A DNA stretch of 58,769 nucleotides from an uncultured Gammaproteobacteria bacterium (GTDB taxonomy: Bacteria > Pseudomonadota > Gammaproteobacteria > Pseudomonadales > Halieaceae): the NCBI GenBank assembly GCA_902519405.1, contig CABYJX010000005.1, positions 1 to 58,769 on the forward strand, read 5' to 3'. Positions 35,660 through 44,199 of the stretch are shown one piece after another (the stretch's first letter is position 1; each line of letters opens with the position of its first letter). The translations under genes and the position numbers were made by a program. The notes beneath the pieces are model-generated. The model had not been told where the DNA came from. It did no database searches and saw only the letters and a program-made list of their open reading frames with translations.

Positions 35660-36673
35660 CTACAGTGCTAGCTCTGCCATTTGTCGAAGGAGGTGTACAT
35701 CTCCATTAATAAGTAGGGACGTGACAGGGGAATTTTTCCAATCCACAAGCTTTTCTTTAATCCTGTCTACTGGGCCGCAAAGAGAGATTTCATCTGCAAA
35801 TTTGTCAGGAACAACCTCTATAGCCTGATCTTTTTTTCCAGCAAAGAACAGCTCTTGTATTTGATCAGCCTCATTTGGATAACCCATACGAGCCATTAGA
35901 TCGCGATGGAAATTCTTATCTTTGGATCCCATTCCTCCAATATAAAAGCCTAACATTGCTTTGACGGGGTAGAGTGCTCTGCTGAGGTCCTCGTCTATAT
36001 TAGCTAATACTGTTGCTGAAATCTCAAATCCAGATTTGGCGTCTACTAGCTGATCAGAATACACTTCAGGTCTATATGGAGAGTAGTAAAGAGGCAACCA
36101 ACCATCTGCGATGCGAGCGGTTTGTGTCACATTTTTGGGACCCTCCGCGCCTATAAAGATCGGGACATCTGCTCGTCGCGGATGCACAATTGATTTGAGT
36201 GACTTTCCCATTCCCCAACTACCTGCGCCGGAATATGGTAAAGGATAAAACTCCCCATCACTGGTTACCGGCTCCTCTCTCGCAAGTATTTTTCGGATTA
36301 TATCTACATATTCTCGGGTTCTGGTTATTGGTTTGGAGTATGGCTGTCCATACCATCCCTCTACTACCTGAGGTCCTGAGACTCCCAAACCTAAAATCAT
36401 TCTTCCTTCAGACAGATGATCTAAAGCTAATGTGGCCATAGCACAGGAAGCTGGAGTTCGCGCAGAAAGCTGCGCAATACCGGTACCCAAACGAATACGA
36501 GAGGTATTAGCACCAAGCCAAGCTAGTGGCGTAAAACAATCGTTACCCCATGACTCAGCAACCCAAACAGAATCGTAGCCAAGTGATTCTGCCTCCTGGG
36601 CAAGCTCTACTAAATTAGGTTGAGGTAACGCGCCCCAGTAACCCAAGTGCAAGCCAAGTGATAAATCGGTCAT
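35660..36673 (-). CDS. LLM-class (luciferase-like) F420/flavin-dependent oxidoreductase
   Basis: A 337-residue TIM-barrel oxidoreductase of the luciferase-like superfamily. Typical segments are VELAQEAESLGYDSVWVAES, RIRLGTGIAQLSARTPASCAMATLALDHLSEGRMILGLGVSGPQVVEGWYG, and VPIFIGAEGPK. The style is that of proteins annotated as F420-dependent, but whether the organism makes F420 cannot be seen here; FMN is an alternative. A 210-base gap separates it from the divergent moaC. Substrate unknown. Confidence 0.92.
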   Translation of the reverse strand: MTDLSLGLHLGYWGALPQPNLVELAQEAESLGYDSVWVAESWGNDCFTPLAWLGANTSRIRLGTGIAQLSARTPASCAMATLALDHLSEGRMILGLGVSGPQVVEGWYGQPYSKPITRTREYVDIIRKILAREEPVTSDGEFYPLPYSGAGSWGMGKSLKSIVHPRRADVPIFIGAEGPKNVTQTARIADGWLPLYYSPYRPEVYSDQLVDAKSGFEISATVLANIDEDLSRALYPVKAMLGFYIGGMGSKDKNFHRDLMARMGYPNEADQIQELFFAGKKDQAIEVVPDKFADEISLCGPVDRIKEKLVDWKNSPVTSLLINGDVHLLRQMAELAL

Positions 36674-36883
36674 ATTTTTGCTCCAGCATATAAGTGGTGA
36701 ATATTGTCATACAACTACTGTACGTTTGTATAACCTTAAACTCCCACATAAAAAATAATTTGTACTAGGAATAATGCACACACGTTATCTACATACTTAG
36801 CATTATAAATCGCCAATAACATGTTATAAATAGCCCTTTCTGTAAAAGTAAGCTTTGGGAAGAGCAGGTTTTGGTTTATTAAT

Positions 36884-37366
36884 ATGAAGAATTTTACTCA
36901 CTTAGATAAATCCGGTGCAGCTACCATGGTCGATGTTGGGGGCAAAAACGAAACCTCTCGAAGAGCTATGGCAGCTGTATCTGTAGTTATGATGAAGGAG
37001 ACATTGATATTGATTGAGGATGGATCTCATAAAAAAGGAGATGTATTGTCAGTTGCGAGGATAGCTGGAATACAGGCTGCAAAGCGATGCTGGGAACTTA
37101 TCCCGTTATGTCACCCGTTGATGCTTGAAAAGATTTCGATAGATTTTGTTTTAGATCAACACTTGCCAGGAGTCCAAGTAACCGCTACCTGTTCATTATC
37201 AGCAAAGACCGGCGTAGAGATGGAAGCAATGACGGCTGCTTCTATAGCAGCGCTGACTATTTATGACATGTGTAAGGGAGTTGATCGTGAGATCAGTATT
37301 GAGCATCTCCACTTAGTAGAGAAGCATGGTGGCAAAAGTGGCAGCTGGGTCAATAGCAAAATATGA
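36884..37366 (+). CDS. moaC: Cyclic pyranopterin monophosphate synthase MoaC
   Basis: MoaC makes cyclic pyranopterin monophosphate, the second step of molybdenum cofactor synthesis, working after MoaA. The 160-residue protein has the full signature: MVDVGGKNETSRRA, KKGDVLSVARIAGIQAAKR, LIPLCHPLMLEKI, TGVEMEAMTAASIAALTIYDMCKGVDR and HGGKSGSW at the end. Its stop overlaps the moaD start by 4 bases. No molybdenum riboswitch was recognised upstream. moaA and moaB are not in the window. Confidence 0.98.
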   Translation: MKNFTHLDKSGAATMVDVGGKNETSRRAMAAVSVVMMKETLILIEDGSHKKGDVLSVARIAGIQAAKRCWELIPLCHPLMLEKISIDFVLDQHLPGVQVTATCSLSAKTGVEMEAMTAASIAALTIYDMCKGVDREISIEHLHLVEKHGGKSGSWVNSKI

Positions 37367-37617
37367 TAAAAATCTTTTTTTTCGGAAGGTTACGAGATAC
37401 TATTAGTTCTGATTCTATTATACTCGAAGAGGTTGCAGATCTGGATAGTGTGGAGAAGATAAGAATGTACCTCTCTGAATCTCGCGGTTCTATATGGGAA
37501 GAAGCATTAAATCAATCAAATATAGTGATTAGCGTAAATCAGGTAGTCGTATCCACCGACGCAGTTGTTTGTGATGGCGATGAAGTAGCCTTTTTCCCCC
37601 CAATGACCGGTGGTTAA
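37363..37617 (+). CDS. moaD: Molybdopterin synthase sulfur carrier MoaD
   Basis: An 84-residue ubiquitin-like protein ending in the required Gly-Gly (FFPPMTGG), which is thiocarboxylated to donate sulfur to the pterin dithiolene. It starts in an ATGA overlap with moaC and is followed 5 bases later by moaE, its synthase partner. Length and context are normal. Confidence 0.96.
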   Translation: MIKIFFFGRLRDTISSDSIILEEVADLDSVEKIRMYLSESRGSIWEEALNQSNIVISVNQVVVSTDAVVCDGDEVAFFPPMTGG

Positions 37618-37622
37618 TTTCC

Positions 37623-38090
37623 ATGACCGCTATGATGGTGAGATTGCAGGAAGAGCTATTTGATCCAGGATCTTTACAATTCACTTTATTTAGTGAAACA
37701 AGAAAAACTGGTGGTATTGTTACATTTACAGGTTATGTGAGGGCGATTGATTCTAACGGGATTCCTTTAAAGTCGCTCTTTCTCGAGCATTATCCCGGAA
37801 TGACGGAGAAGTCTATTAAGCACATCTTAAGTGATGCAGCTGATAGATGGGACATTGAGTCGATTGGTGTGGTCCATAGAGTAGGATGGTTGCCACCAAA
37901 AGATCCTATCGTTTGGGTAGGATCGGCCGCTGCGCATCGCAGTGAGGCATTTGCCTCCTGTGAATTTGTCATGGACTACCTGAAAACTCAAGCACCCTTT
38001 TGGAAGAAAGAGGAAACCGAAGAAGGCGTTAAGTGGATAGATTCGCATCATTCCGACGAGGCTCGTGCCGCTAGATGGGCTACCAGTTAG
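37623..38090 (+). CDS. moaE: Molybdopterin synthase catalytic subunit MoaE
   Basis: MoaE holds the active site of the MoaD2E2 molybdopterin synthase. The 155-residue sequence has GGIVTFTGYVRA, LFLEHYPGMTEKSI, VVHRVGWL, RSEAFASCEFVMDYLKTQAPFWKKE with the catalytic lysines, and the WIDSHHSDEAR end. It directly follows moaD in one operon. Identification is secure. Confidence 0.97.
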   Translation: MTAMMVRLQEELFDPGSLQFTLFSETRKTGGIVTFTGYVRAIDSNGIPLKSLFLEHYPGMTEKSIKHILSDAADRWDIESIGVVHRVGWLPPKDPIVWVGSAAAHRSEAFASCEFVMDYLKTQAPFWKKEETEEGVKWIDSHHSDEARAARWATS

Positions 38091-38156
38091 AGAAAAGGGT
38101 TTCGTCGTGTTTTTATGCGATTCTAATTATATATTATGTTGGTATATTAGCGCTCC

Positions 38157-38645
38157 ATGACTAACCTCGATGAAAACGATCTTCGCAGAGCTCTCAGCAA
38201 TTTTGCTACTGGCGTATGCTTGGTAACCACTCTCAAAGATCATGTGCCATTAGCAATCACCATTAATTCTTTTTCCTCAGTTTCGTTAGATCCTCCACTG
38301 GTTCTGTGGTGTATTCAGAATGAACTTTCTATATGTGATGCTTTTGTCAATTGCGATCGATTCTGGATTAATGTCCTTGGTGAACTCCAAGTTGGTCTAT
38401 CAGATATCTATTCACAGGAAGGGAAAAACAATCTCGATCTGGAGCATATTGACAATAAGGATCCTGAGATGCCCTTGATTAAGGACGCCTTGGTCCAGTT
38501 TGCTTGCAAAAACGATCGGACGATTTCTTGTGGAGACCACACCATCATTATTGGTAGGCTATGTGAGATCTATTTCGATGATCAAGCTAACAGACCTTTG
38601 TTGTTTCATAGAGGATCATACGCTAGCCTAGACCACTCTTCTTAA
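38157..38645 (+). CDS. Flavin reductase family protein
   Basis: A 162-residue flavin-binding split-barrel protein. The start LRRALSNFATGVCLVTT, the middle LAITINSFSSVSLDPPLVLWCIQ and the end HTIIIGRLCEIYF...PLLFHRGSYASL match the HpaC/DIM6 flavin reductase group. Such enzymes supply reduced FMN/FAD to two-component monooxygenases; no matching oxygenase component is adjacent. The gene is followed 22 bases later by the Nudix hydrolase. Confidence 0.93.
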   Translation: MTNLDENDLRRALSNFATGVCLVTTLKDHVPLAITINSFSSVSLDPPLVLWCIQNELSICDAFVNCDRFWINVLGELQVGLSDIYSQEGKNNLDLEHIDNKDPEMPLIKDALVQFACKNDRTISCGDHTIIIGRLCEIYFDDQANRPLLFHRGSYASLDHSS

Positions 38646-38667
38646 TGTTTTTTGGACAAAGTACTGA

Positions 38668-39207
38668 ATGATAAAATTTTGCTCACAATGTGGATCACCT
38701 ACTCATTTTTCTATACCGGGAGGTGATAACCGCCAACGCGCAATCTGTACTGTTTGTGGTCATATTCATTATACAAATCCTCGAGTTATCGTGGGATGCG
38801 TCCCTACATATGATGACAAACTACTGCTATGTAAGCGTGCGATTGAGCCTCGAATAAATTTGTGGACCTTGCCCGCGGGATTCTTGGAAAATGGAGAAAC
38901 TACAGCTGATGGCGCTGCCAGGGAGACCTTGGAAGAAGCGGGGATAATTGCTGAAGAAATTCAGCTCTATCGTTTATACGATGTTCCCTATATTAATCAG
39001 CTTTACATCTTTTTCCTTTGCCAAATCAAGGGAGGTAAGTTTGCACCCGGTCCCGAAAGTTACGAAACAAAGCTTTATAAATATTCAGAAATCCCCTGGA
39101 AAGAAATAGCTTTTCCGGTTGTAAAGCAGACAATTGAAGAGTTTTTTCAAGATAAGAAAAATGAGCATTTTCCCGTTAGAATGAGTGAGATAGAGCGTAG
39201 TTGGTAG
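38668..39207 (+). CDS. Zinc-ribbon Nudix hydrolase
   Basis: A 179-residue Nudix protein. The N-terminal zinc ribbon has paired cysteines C5/C8 and C27/C30, and the Nudix box GFLENGETTADGAARETLEEAG lies at residues 71-92 with the expected Gly and Glu spacing. It probably hydrolyses nucleoside diphosphate-linked compounds (NADH, FAD or ADP-ribose like). Located after the flavin reductase; a link to flavin or NAD turnover is only inferred. Confidence 0.93.
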   Translation: MIKFCSQCGSPTHFSIPGGDNRQRAICTVCGHIHYTNPRVIVGCVPTYDDKLLLCKRAIEPRINLWTLPAGFLENGETTADGAARETLEEAGIIAEEIQLYRLYDVPYINQLYIFFLCQIKGGKFAPGPESYETKLYKYSEIPWKEIAFPVVKQTIEEFFQDKKNEHFPVRMSEIERSW

Positions 39208-39278
39208 AAGGTATCAATCGCGTAAGTCTTAAGTTCTAAAAGTTTTGTCTTTCGGTGATTTAATACAGGAGTACCGAT

Positions 39279-39755
39279 ATGTCGTTTCCCAAAATTGGTA
39301 ATTTGGCACCAGATTTTAAACTGCCAGATCAGGGGGGTAAGCTAATAAAGCTATCTCAGTATCGTAGTGAGAGAGTCGTCGTTTTATACTTTTATCCTAA
39401 GGCCATGACCCCAGGATGCACTGTTCAGGCAGCAGGCATAAGAGATAGTAAGCAATGGATAAGTAAGAATAAACTGGTGGTTCTCGCAGTTAGTCCAGAT
39501 TCTCCGGATAGGCTTGCTCGGTTTGACGACAAGGAAAACCTTAAATTTTCATTGCTGTCTGACAAAGACCATAAAGTGGCAGAAAAGTACGGGGCCTGGG
39601 GACTGAAAAAATTTATGGGCCGCGAGTACATGGGTATTCTTAGAACCACTTTTATAATAGGAATGGACGGTCGTTTGAAGCACGTCATGTCAAAGGTGAA
39701 AACTAAAACTCACCATGAGGATATAAAAAATGTGCTTGATGAGTTAAATCTTTAA
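39279..39755 (+). CDS. bcp: Thioredoxin-dependent thiol peroxidase (Bcp/PrxQ)
   Basis: A 158-residue peroxiredoxin of the Bcp group, reducing peroxides with thioredoxin. The peroxidatic Cys47 is in the FYPKAMTPGCTVQ motif. LAPDFKLPDQGG at the start and the RTTFIIGMDGRL strand near the end are typical. A second Cys five residues after the first, seen in many Bcp proteins, is absent here (Ala/Ala), so it may use a one-Cys mechanism. CAGGAG lies eight bases before the ATG. Confidence 0.94.
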   Translation: MSFPKIGNLAPDFKLPDQGGKLIKLSQYRSERVVVLYFYPKAMTPGCTVQAAGIRDSKQWISKNKLVVLAVSPDSPDRLARFDDKENLKFSLLSDKDHKVAEKYGAWGLKKFMGREYMGILRTTFIIGMDGRLKHVMSKVKTKTHHEDIKNVLDELNL

Positions 39756-39795
39756 AGACAATTTCCTTTGAATTTTATTATTTGGATTACGCTAT

Positions 39796-40665
39796 ATGGC
39801 TATGCCTAACGATATCGGTATTATTGATCTAATGCTTGCGATACCAGGAGCAGATAACTCTCATTTCTACGAGTGGATAAAACCCATGCTGATGGACAAA
39901 GAGAGCCATGACGTTTTTAAAATGCCAGCTCAATACATGTTTAAAGATATTCCTGAATCCCCAGATACGGATGACTACATCACATACACACTAATGCAAA
40001 TGGACAAACACAATATCGATAGGGCAATGCTGGGTATAGGTATGCATGCCGGAGTTCAGGAGGAAGCTATTAAGAAATTTCCAGATCGATTTTTTGCTTG
40101 TTATGAGGCAAACCCAAATTTTGGGATGGAGGAGGTTAGGCGTATTGAATCCCTGAAGCGTGACTTAGATATCAAGGCCGTCACTGCCTCTCCTGCGATG
40201 ATATCGCCACCGGTCCCTGTCAATGATAAAAAATGGTATCCGATATACGCTAAGTTGATTGAGCTGGATATTCCTTTTTGCCCTTGTATGGGTGTTCCAG
40301 GTCCTCGTGTGCCATTCCTACCTCAAAAAGTAGAATTATTGGACGAAGTTTTATGGTTCTTTCCGGAACTAAAAGTAGTTACTCGGCATGGTTGTGAACC
40401 ATGGACTGAACTAGCCTGCAAGTTAATGCTTAAATATCCAAATCTTCACTACATGACTAGTGCATTTGCCCCTAAACATTATCCTAAAGATATCGTAAAT
40501 TTTGCTAACACCAGAGGGAGTGATCAGATAATGTACGCTGGATACTTTCCCATGGGTCTCTCTTTGGACAGAATCTTCAGTGAAATGCCCGAGGTGCCTT
40601 TTAGAAATGAAATATGGCCGAAGTTCCTTCGAGATAATGCCCTACGAGTATTCAAGCTAGATTGA
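39796..40665 (+). CDS. Amidohydrolase-2 family protein lacking the N-terminal HxH
   Basis: A 289-residue TIM-barrel protein of the ACMSD-like amidohydrolase group. The second-half marks are visible: VVTRHGCEPWTE, NLHYMTSAFAP, QIMYAGYFP and the end FLRDNALRVFKLD, a usual metal-Asp/LDN motif region. The N-terminus reads IGIIDLMLAIPG where the family normally has the metal-binding HxH, so one or more zinc ligands seem lost. It may be inactive, use another metal scheme, or have a changed reaction. The SnoaL-like gene follows after 21 bases. Confidence 0.8.
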   Translation: MAMPNDIGIIDLMLAIPGADNSHFYEWIKPMLMDKESHDVFKMPAQYMFKDIPESPDTDDYITYTLMQMDKHNIDRAMLGIGMHAGVQEEAIKKFPDRFFACYEANPNFGMEEVRRIESLKRDLDIKAVTASPAMISPPVPVNDKKWYPIYAKLIELDIPFCPCMGVPGPRVPFLPQKVELLDEVLWFFPELKVVTRHGCEPWTELACKLMLKYPNLHYMTSAFAPKHYPKDIVNFANTRGSDQIMYAGYFPMGLSLDRIFSEMPEVPFRNEIWPKFLRDNALRVFKLD

Positions 40666-40686
40666 ACGCGAATATAGGTTATTAGA

Positions 40687-41148
40687 ATGCTGAGCCAGCA
40701 GGAAATATCAGACCGTTTTGAGATACAGGATTTGGTCCACCACTATTCTCACATTATTGACCAGCGTGATTTTGATTTACTTCGTTCTGATATTTTTACC
40801 CAGGACGCATTTATTGATTATACCGCGATGGGTGGAGCTGCTGGTGACCTAGACTCTACGATTACATTTTTGAAATCTGCCCTCACTGAATCGCTTTTTC
40901 CAAAATATCAGCATCTTAACGCAAATATTCAGATATCTATTACAGGTGATGCGGCCAGTGGACGTATCATGTGCTTTAATCCAATGGAGGCCAGTACACC
41001 AGAGAACCAATCTAAGGTATTTTTTCTAGGACTTTGGTACGTAGACGAATATGTCCGCACAAGATCAGGGTGGAGGATCTCCAAAAGGGTAGAAGAGAGT
41101 AGCTGGGCTTTTAATCTCCCAGACTTCATTTCTTTAGGAGCTAGTTAA
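40687..41148 (+). CDS. SnoaL/NTF2-like protein
   Basis: A 153-residue protein of the SnoaL-like (NTF2 fold) group, a cone-shaped alpha+beta barrel used for isomerases, hydratases and small-molecule binding. The pattern EISDRFEIQDLVHHYSHIIDQRDFDLLRSDIFTQDAFIDYT at the start, with repeated His, and the FFLGLWYVDEYVRTRSGWRISKRV end is characteristic. It is probably in one transcript with the amidohydrolase. Substrate unknown. Confidence 0.88.
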   Translation: MLSQQEISDRFEIQDLVHHYSHIIDQRDFDLLRSDIFTQDAFIDYTAMGGAAGDLDSTITFLKSALTESLFPKYQHLNANIQISITGDAASGRIMCFNPMEASTPENQSKVFFLGLWYVDEYVRTRSGWRISKRVEESSWAFNLPDFISLGAS

Positions 41149-41165
41149 TGTCCATGACACTTTGC

Positions 41166-42881
41166 CTAGTTTTTGAATTTATTTATGTAGTGTGCAGATT
41201 TTTCCCTTATAGCATTGACAAGTAATTTACCAGCCGCGTTTCTCTCCAAGGGAGAGTCGCTTATCGTTATGTATTCGGGCACTTTAAAGGCGGCTAATTT
41301 CGACGCAAGGTGGTTTCTTAATTCTTCCTCATTTAATTTAATCCCGAATACTGTGGCTGCAACAATTTCGCCCCAATCGTCGTCTTGTATACCATAAACA
41401 GAGGCCTCTTCAATTCCAGGATAGTTTGAGAAAACGGCTTCGACTTCAGCGGGATATATATTTTCTCCGCCACGGATAATCACATCTTTGATTCTACCTA
41501 TAATATTGATTAGTCCCTCCTGATCGACATAACCCAAGTCACCAGTTAAAACCCAAAAGTCCTGGAAAGTTTCCTCACTTTCTTTGGCCAACTTCCAATA
41601 TGCTCGCCCATTAGTTGGACTTTTAATACAGATTTGGCCAACTTCTCCTTGGCTTAATACTTTGCCTTCGTCGTCAATTGTTTTTATTTCGACTATTGGT
41701 GATATGGTGCCAGAACTACGGGGTCGCAAACGGAAAGCCTCACCGGTAAAGTTAGCGCAGGTCGCGTTTGTTTCAGTCAAACCATAGCCAGTGCCGGCGA
41801 ACACATTTGTTATTTTGTCATCTACAAGTTTTGCAAGCTCAGGCGGGCATGCGGCGCCTCCGATCCCTATCGCAAAAAGGCTGGAGGTATCAGTTTCTTC
41901 CCAGTTCGGGTGTGATAAAAGATGCGTCGACATAATTGGAGCGCCAGTAAAGGTAGTGATTCTTTCTTTCTCTATTATTTTTAGTGCTATCTCGGGGTCC
42001 CATTTAAACATCATACTTATTTTCCTCCCTCCTCGAAGGTTTAGCATAAATACGCTGTGGCAACCCGATACATGAAACAACGGCACAGCAAGCAACGTGC
42101 TCGGTGGAAATCCATTTTTCATCATTTTTGTAATAAGATCTTGATTTGCCATACCGGACATTGCCGCATGCATTTCGAAGTTATATAAGGCTTGAGATAG
42201 TGCGAAATTAGTAGAGACGGAACCCTTTGGTCTGCCGGTGGTTCCAGATGTATACATGATTATTACATCATCAAAAGGATCTATCTTTACTTCCCGTAAA
42301 GCCCCTATCGTTTTTTGGGTTGCCGAGTAAGCTACAACCTTTGAATTCTTGAAAGTCTTATTTGATCGGACTAGAACTACTTTTAGTGATAATAGTTCTA
42401 AGGAATCTTCAAGCTGATCTAATCTTTCTTGATCACAAAACAAAAATTTTGAAGATGAATCCGTAAGACCATACTCGAGTTCATCCTTTTTCCCCCAGCT
42501 ATTTAGAGGGACGATGATAGCTCCGACGGAAATCGCTGCTGTGAACGCCACCATCCACTCTGGGTAGTTACGCATCGCAATAGCGATACGCTCACCTCGT
42601 TTAATTTTACATTCATCAATTAAATAATAACTGAGCCGATCAACTTGCCCAAAAAAATCATTAAATGTAATTACCTCATTCTCGTACGTAATGAAGATAT
42701 CTTCCCCGTATTTTCTTCCTTCATCTAGTGCCTTTTTCAGATTAGCTGGAGCATTAGGGTAATAATGGAGAATGACATTATCTTTAACTTTAATTTGCTG
42801 GATTTCAAATGGACTGCCGGCGTCCGTTAATTGAGCTTGGGCAATAGATAACTCTTTTAATATCTTGGATGCGTCAGTCAC
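41166..42881 (-). CDS. AMP-binding acyl-CoA synthetase
   Basis: A 571-residue member of the ANL adenylate-forming superfamily. The P-loop YTSGTTGRPKG is at 210-220, then GYGLTET, the A8 hinge region TGDLGYVDQEG ... GRIKDVIIRGGENIYP, and the catalytic C-terminal lysine K552 in ERNAAGKLL. It activates a carboxylic acid with ATP and CoA; long-chain or aromatic substrates cannot be told apart here. It ends 17 bases from the converging SnoaL-like gene. Confidence 0.94.
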   Translation of the reverse strand: MTDASKILKELSIAQAQLTDAGSPFEIQQIKVKDNVILHYYPNAPANLKKALDEGRKYGEDIFITYENEVITFNDFFGQVDRLSYYLIDECKIKRGERIAIAMRNYPEWMVAFTAAISVGAIIVPLNSWGKKDELEYGLTDSSSKFLFCDQERLDQLEDSLELLSLKVVLVRSNKTFKNSKVVAYSATQKTIGALREVKIDPFDDVIIMYTSGTTGRPKGSVSTNFALSQALYNFEMHAAMSGMANQDLITKMMKNGFPPSTLLAVPLFHVSGCHSVFMLNLRGGRKISMMFKWDPEIALKIIEKERITTFTGAPIMSTHLLSHPNWEETDTSSLFAIGIGGAACPPELAKLVDDKITNVFAGTGYGLTETNATCANFTGEAFRLRPRSSGTISPIVEIKTIDDEGKVLSQGEVGQICIKSPTNGRAYWKLAKESEETFQDFWVLTGDLGYVDQEGLINIIGRIKDVIIRGGENIYPAEVEAVFSNYPGIEEASVYGIQDDDWGEIVAATVFGIKLNEEELRNHLASKLAAFKVPEYITISDSPLERNAAGKLLVNAIREKSAHYINKFKN

Positions 42882-43018
42882 GAGTTTGAAGTTATTACTT
42901 TATATGGGGACAAGTGTAATATAATAGCAGCTAAAATGATCAGAATATTGAGATTACGGTATCTTATCAAATCGAGATTAGTTCTGGGTAAAGAAAGTTT
43001 ATATTGAGTAATTAATGT

Positions 43019-43801
43019 ATGTTGCGTGTGATCACTTGCAATACTAATGGTATAAGAGCAGCTCATCGGAAAGGCTTCTTTCACTGGTTGTCTAATATTG
43101 ACGCTGACATCGTTTGTATACAAGAGACCAAAGCTCATTTTGATCAGCTCACCGATCCAGCTTTTCAGCCAGAAGGCTATTATTGTCGTTACAATGATGC
43201 AGAAAGGCGAGGGTACAGTGGGACAGCAATCTTTAGCAGGATAAAACCGATCCGATTTGTAGATCGATTAGGTTGGGATCCACTTGACTCTGAAGGGCGT
43301 TATATCCAGGCAGACTTTAAAAATCTAAGTGTAATATCCTTATATATGCCGTCCGGTTCGAGCGGTGAACCTGCACTTCATAAAAAATATAGGTTCATGG
43401 ATCTTTTTATGGATCACTTGAAGTTTCTTCGCAGGAAACGACGTGAATTTATAATTTGTGCGGATTGGAATATCTGTCATAAAGAAATCGATTTAAAGAA
43501 TTGGCGCGCTAACCGGAAACACTCGGGGTTTTTACCAGAGGAAAGGGCTTGGCTGGATACACTATACGATGAAATCGGGTATAGAGACTCTTTTCGTATA
43601 GTTAACAAGAAGCCAGATCAATATACCTGGTGGTCAAATCGTGGACAGGCTTGGTCAAAAAATGTTGGGTGGAGACTAGATTATCAAGTTATAACTCCCG
43701 GCCTGATAGATTCTGTAAAAACCGCTAAGATTTATACGAAAGAGAGATTTTCTGATCACGCTCCACAAATAATGGAGTTCGATCTGACAATATCTAATTA
43801 A
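43019..43801 (+). CDS. xthA: Exodeoxyribonuclease III
   Basis: A 260-residue AP endonuclease/3'-5' exonuclease of the ExoIII family, for base-excision repair. The active-site metal Glu is in IVCIQETKA, the mid-domain IICADWNICHKEIDL contains the Asp/Asn pair, and the C-terminus carries the paired SDHAPQIMEFDL. The start MLRVITCNTNGIRAAHRKGF is typical of the second ExoIII branch. ATG at 43019 is the natural start. Confidence 0.95.
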   Translation: MLRVITCNTNGIRAAHRKGFFHWLSNIDADIVCIQETKAHFDQLTDPAFQPEGYYCRYNDAERRGYSGTAIFSRIKPIRFVDRLGWDPLDSEGRYIQADFKNLSVISLYMPSGSSGEPALHKKYRFMDLFMDHLKFLRRKRREFIICADWNICHKEIDLKNWRANRKHSGFLPEERAWLDTLYDEIGYRDSFRIVNKKPDQYTWWSNRGQAWSKNVGWRLDYQVITPGLIDSVKTAKIYTKERFSDHAPQIMEFDLTISN

Positions 43802-43860
43802 GTTATTCTATTTCGATTAATATGGGACAATGAATAAAAGAAAACTATGGAGCTAGCGAG

Positions 43861-44199
43861 ATGATCCTTTTTGCACAAACTGCCTACGCACAAAACACTG
43901 CACCTCCTGCAACTGTAAGCCCGCTTTTTAATCTTGTTTTTATCTTTGGTACGATAGCGATTATCTATTTTATCGCTATTAGGCCTCAGCGTAAGCGACA
44001 AAAGGAGCATGCAGAGCTGGTCGCGAGCTTGAGTAAAGGTGATGAGGTGATCACTAATTCTGGTATTCTCGGAAAAGTAGTCGGTTTAAATGATAATTAT
44101 ATTGTTTTGAATGTTTATCAAAATGTGGACTTAAAGTTTCAGCGCTTTCATGTTCACGCAGTCCTTCCAAAAGGAACCCTGAAATCTATTGAATCATAA
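43861..44199 (+). CDS. yajC: Sec translocase accessory subunit YajC
   Basis: A 112-residue protein with an N-terminal membrane helix (about residues 23-40, FNLVFIFGTIAIIYFIAI), then the family mark RPQRKRQKEHAELVASLSKGDEVITNSGILGKV. YajC joins SecDF-YidC at the inner membrane. In most gammaproteobacteria yajC lies between tgt and secD; here it has neither neighbour and is followed directly by a PLP enzyme. GGAG lies eight bases before the ATG. Confidence 0.95.
   Translation: MILFAQTAYAQNTAPPATVSPLFNLVFIFGTIAIIYFIAIRPQRKRQKEHAELVASLSKGDEVITNSGILGKVVGLNDNYIVLNVYQNVDLKFQRFHVHAVLPKGTLKSIES

Noticed and set aside
36674-36883. Possible molybdenum cofactor riboswitch or ModE site before moaC
   Set aside because: The gap was read for paired helices and GTTATAT-type boxes, but no convincing structure or palindrome was found.
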